Shown here: positions 61,220 through 62,585 of the stretch, one piece after another
Position numbering within the stretch: the first letter of the stretch is position 1
Layout: every line of letters starts with the position of its first letter
NCBI GenBank assembly: GCA_964600025.1
Contig: CAZRHJ010000006.1
Location: forward strand, 1-62,585
DNA from: JADFUS01 sp964600025
GTDB lineage: Bacteria > Bacteroidota > Bacteroidia > Bacteroidales > Rikenellaceae
Reading direction: 5' to 3'
Length of the DNA: 62,585 bases
The notes under the pieces: generated by a model
What the model was told of the DNA's origin: nothing
What the model saw: the letters and a program-made list of their open reading frames with translations, nothing else
The model's database searches: none
Position numbers and translations under genes: made by a program

Positions 61220-62479
61220 ATGAAAGTTGATGTAGTTCTTGGACTCCAATGGGGTGATGAAGGAAAAGGTAAAATAGTTGACGTATTAACACCTAACTAT
61301 GCGGTTATTAGCCGTTTTCAAGGTGGCCCAAATGCTGGTCATACGCTTATTTTTGACGGTGCAAAATATGTGTTGCACACGATTCCTTCTGGTATCTTTC
61401 GTGAGGACTCTACAAATATAATTGGTAATGGTGTGGTTTTGGACCCAGTAATTTTTGCCGATGAATTATCTAAGCTTAAAGCTTGTGGAAAACCTATTGG
61501 TAAATTGTTGATTTCTAAAAAAACACACTTGATTTTACCTACTCACCGTATCCTTGATGCTGCAAGCGAAAAAAGCAAAGGCAAAGAGAAGATTGGTTCT
61601 ACTCTAAAAGGTATTGGCCCAACTTATATGGACAAAACTGGCCGTAATGGTTTGCGTGTTGGTGATATTGTTTCTGGTAAATTTATGGAACGTTACGAGA
61701 AACTTAAAAACAAACATATCCAGATGATTAAAAATATGGATTTTGAGTTTGATGTTACTGAGTATGAGAAAGAATGGTTTGAGGGTATCGAAACTCTAAA
61801 ACAATACGAATTTATTGATTCAGAACATTATATTTATGATTGTGTGAACAATAATAGAGGTGTTTTGGCTGAGGGTGCTCAGGGTTCAATGTTGGATATT
61901 GATTTTGGTACTTATCCTTTTGTAACTTCATCTAACACTGTTTGTGCAGGTGTATGTACTGGTCTTGGCGTATCTCCTCGCAATATTGGAGATGTATATG
62001 GTATTTTCAAAGCATATTGCACTCGTGTTGGTAGTGGTCCTTTCCCTACTGAACTTTTTGACCAAACAGGAGCAGATATGGCTCGTATTGGTATGGAATA
62101 TGGTGCAACAACTGGTCGTAACCGTCGTTGTGGTTGGTTAGACTTAGTTGCATTGAAATATGCTGTAATGATTAACGGTGTTACACAGTTAATTATGATG
62201 AAAGCTGACGTAATGAACGATTTTGAAACAATCAAAATTGCAACAGCATACAAAACTGATGGCGAGATTGTAACAGATTTTCCTTACGAGGTTAAAGACG
62301 ATATCGAACCTCAATACGTTGAGTTCAAAGGTTGGAAATGTGATATTAACAAAGTTAGAAAATACGAAGATTTCCCACAAGAATTCAAAACTTACGTTGA
62401 GTTTATCGAAAAAGAATGTGGTGTTCCAGTGAAAATTATTTCAGTTGGACCAGATCGTGAAGAAACTATTGTTAGATAA
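61220..62479 (+). CDS. purA: Adenylosuccinate synthetase
   Basis: 419-residue GTP-dependent enzyme of AMP synthesis. The N-terminal motif GLQWGDEGKGKIVD holds the P-loop-like segment and the catalytic Asp. The next motifs are FQGGPNAGHTL (catalytic His), GSTLKGIGPTYMDK, LAEGAQGSMLDIDFGTYPFV, and the GTP-binding SVGPDREETI at the C-terminus. The length is usual. Its stop lies 5 bases before the last repeat copy. Confidence 0.98.
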   Translation: MKVDVVLGLQWGDEGKGKIVDVLTPNYAVISRFQGGPNAGHTLIFDGAKYVLHTIPSGIFREDSTNIIGNGVVLDPVIFADELSKLKACGKPIGKLLISKKTHLILPTHRILDAASEKSKGKEKIGSTLKGIGPTYMDKTGRNGLRVGDIVSGKFMERYEKLKNKHIQMIKNMDFEFDVTEYEKEWFEGIETLKQYEFIDSEHYIYDCVNNNRGVLAEGAQGSMLDIDFGTYPFVTSSNTVCAGVCTGLGVSPRNIGDVYGIFKAYCTRVGSGPFPTELFDQTGADMARIGMEYGATTGRNRRCGWLDLVALKYAVMINGVTQLIMMKADVMNDFETIKIATAYKTDGEIVTDFPYEVKDDIEPQYVEFKGWKCDINKVRKYEDFPQEFKTYVEFIEKECGVPVKIISVGPDREETIVR

Positions 62480-62484
62480 TTATT

Positions 62485-62585
62485 TAGTACTGTCCGCTAA
62501 AAACGAAACTCGCCTATCTTGTCTATTTCGCCGATGCTCATAACTCACGTACGCCAGTACGCTACGTTATGAGCATCAGCAAAAT
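62485..62585 (+). repeat. Interspersed palindromic repeat, copy after purA (cut by window edge)
   Basis: TAGTACTGTCCGCTAAAAAC and GAAACTCGCCTATCTTG lead to the core. Here the arms GATGCTCATAAC and GTTATGAGCATC pair perfectly, and inside them CGTAC pairs with GTACG around GCCA. The element runs off the right edge at CAGCAAAAT. Confidence 0.9.

Noticed and set aside
7947..62585. CRISPR array
   Set aside because: The repeats are spread over tens of kilobases, differ between copies, and have no regular spacers.

Overview
The window looks like a chromosomal segment of an AT-rich, anaerobic member of the Bacteroidetes, probably order Bacteroidales. Four things point there: a fused LpxC-FabZ gene; surface lipoproteins of fimbrillin, DUF4493 and BACON type; promoters of the Bacteroidetes form TTTG-N19/20-TAnnTTTG with little Shine-Dalgarno signal; and two [FeFe]-hydrogenase maturases (HydG, HydF). 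Coding density is high, the standard genetic code is used (hydF ends in TGA), and no tRNA, rRNA, CRISPR array, prophage or intact insertion sequence was seen.

Layout. 1-221 is the N-terminal piece of a DUF262 (GmrSD-like) gene, followed by a 559-base non-coding stretch. 781-7805 (minus) holds rimP-nusA-infB and lpxC/fabZ-lpxA, then purL. 11818-15912 (plus) carries murI, ftsK and a LolA-like gene. hydG (minus) diverges from a Na+-dependent symporter, followed by an HtrA protease, an NMO/FabK-like flavoenzyme, purE and two lipoprotein genes (22809-25240). 25444-34450 (minus) is a close-packed seven-gene run: ClC channel, VWA protein, degenerate-kinase/WG-repeat protein, nitroreductase, nitrilase, TSUP permease, uvrA. 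From 34665 (plus) come lipA-lipB-recJ-murF-fbp, a fimbrillin-like gene, ubiX (minus), and a compact run of DUF4837 lipoprotein, GH3 glycosidase, hydF and flippase. Then follow an outer-membrane receptor with a LytS/LytTR two-component pair, an O-methyltransferase and an M16 peptidase (both minus), yigZ, pyrB-pyrI, a POT transporter, a BACON lipoprotein, a 2TM protein, a CvfB-like S1 protein and purA.

The most unusual signal is not a gene. A family of about 100-155 bp imperfect palindromes (terminal motif like TAGTATTGTCCGCTAAAAAC, core CGTACGCCAGTACG) occurs as six substantial copies and at least five remnants. The six substantial copies, and one left-end fragment, each start 0-7 nt after a stop codon and in the same orientation as that gene. 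In two cases the repeat itself appears to supply the stop codon, and in one it fills the whole recJ-murF gap up to the murF ATG. One copy lies in a 255-bp segment flanked by a 15-bp direct repeat, which suggests a MITE-like origin.

Other points of interest are a terminator-like hairpin between the rimP-nusA-infB promoter and rimP, a purL terminator whose U-tract contains the lpxC -33 box, interleaved hydG/symporter promoters, and a VWA plus pseudokinase-WG gene pair. All assignments come from reading sequence and motifs by eye; no database search was run.
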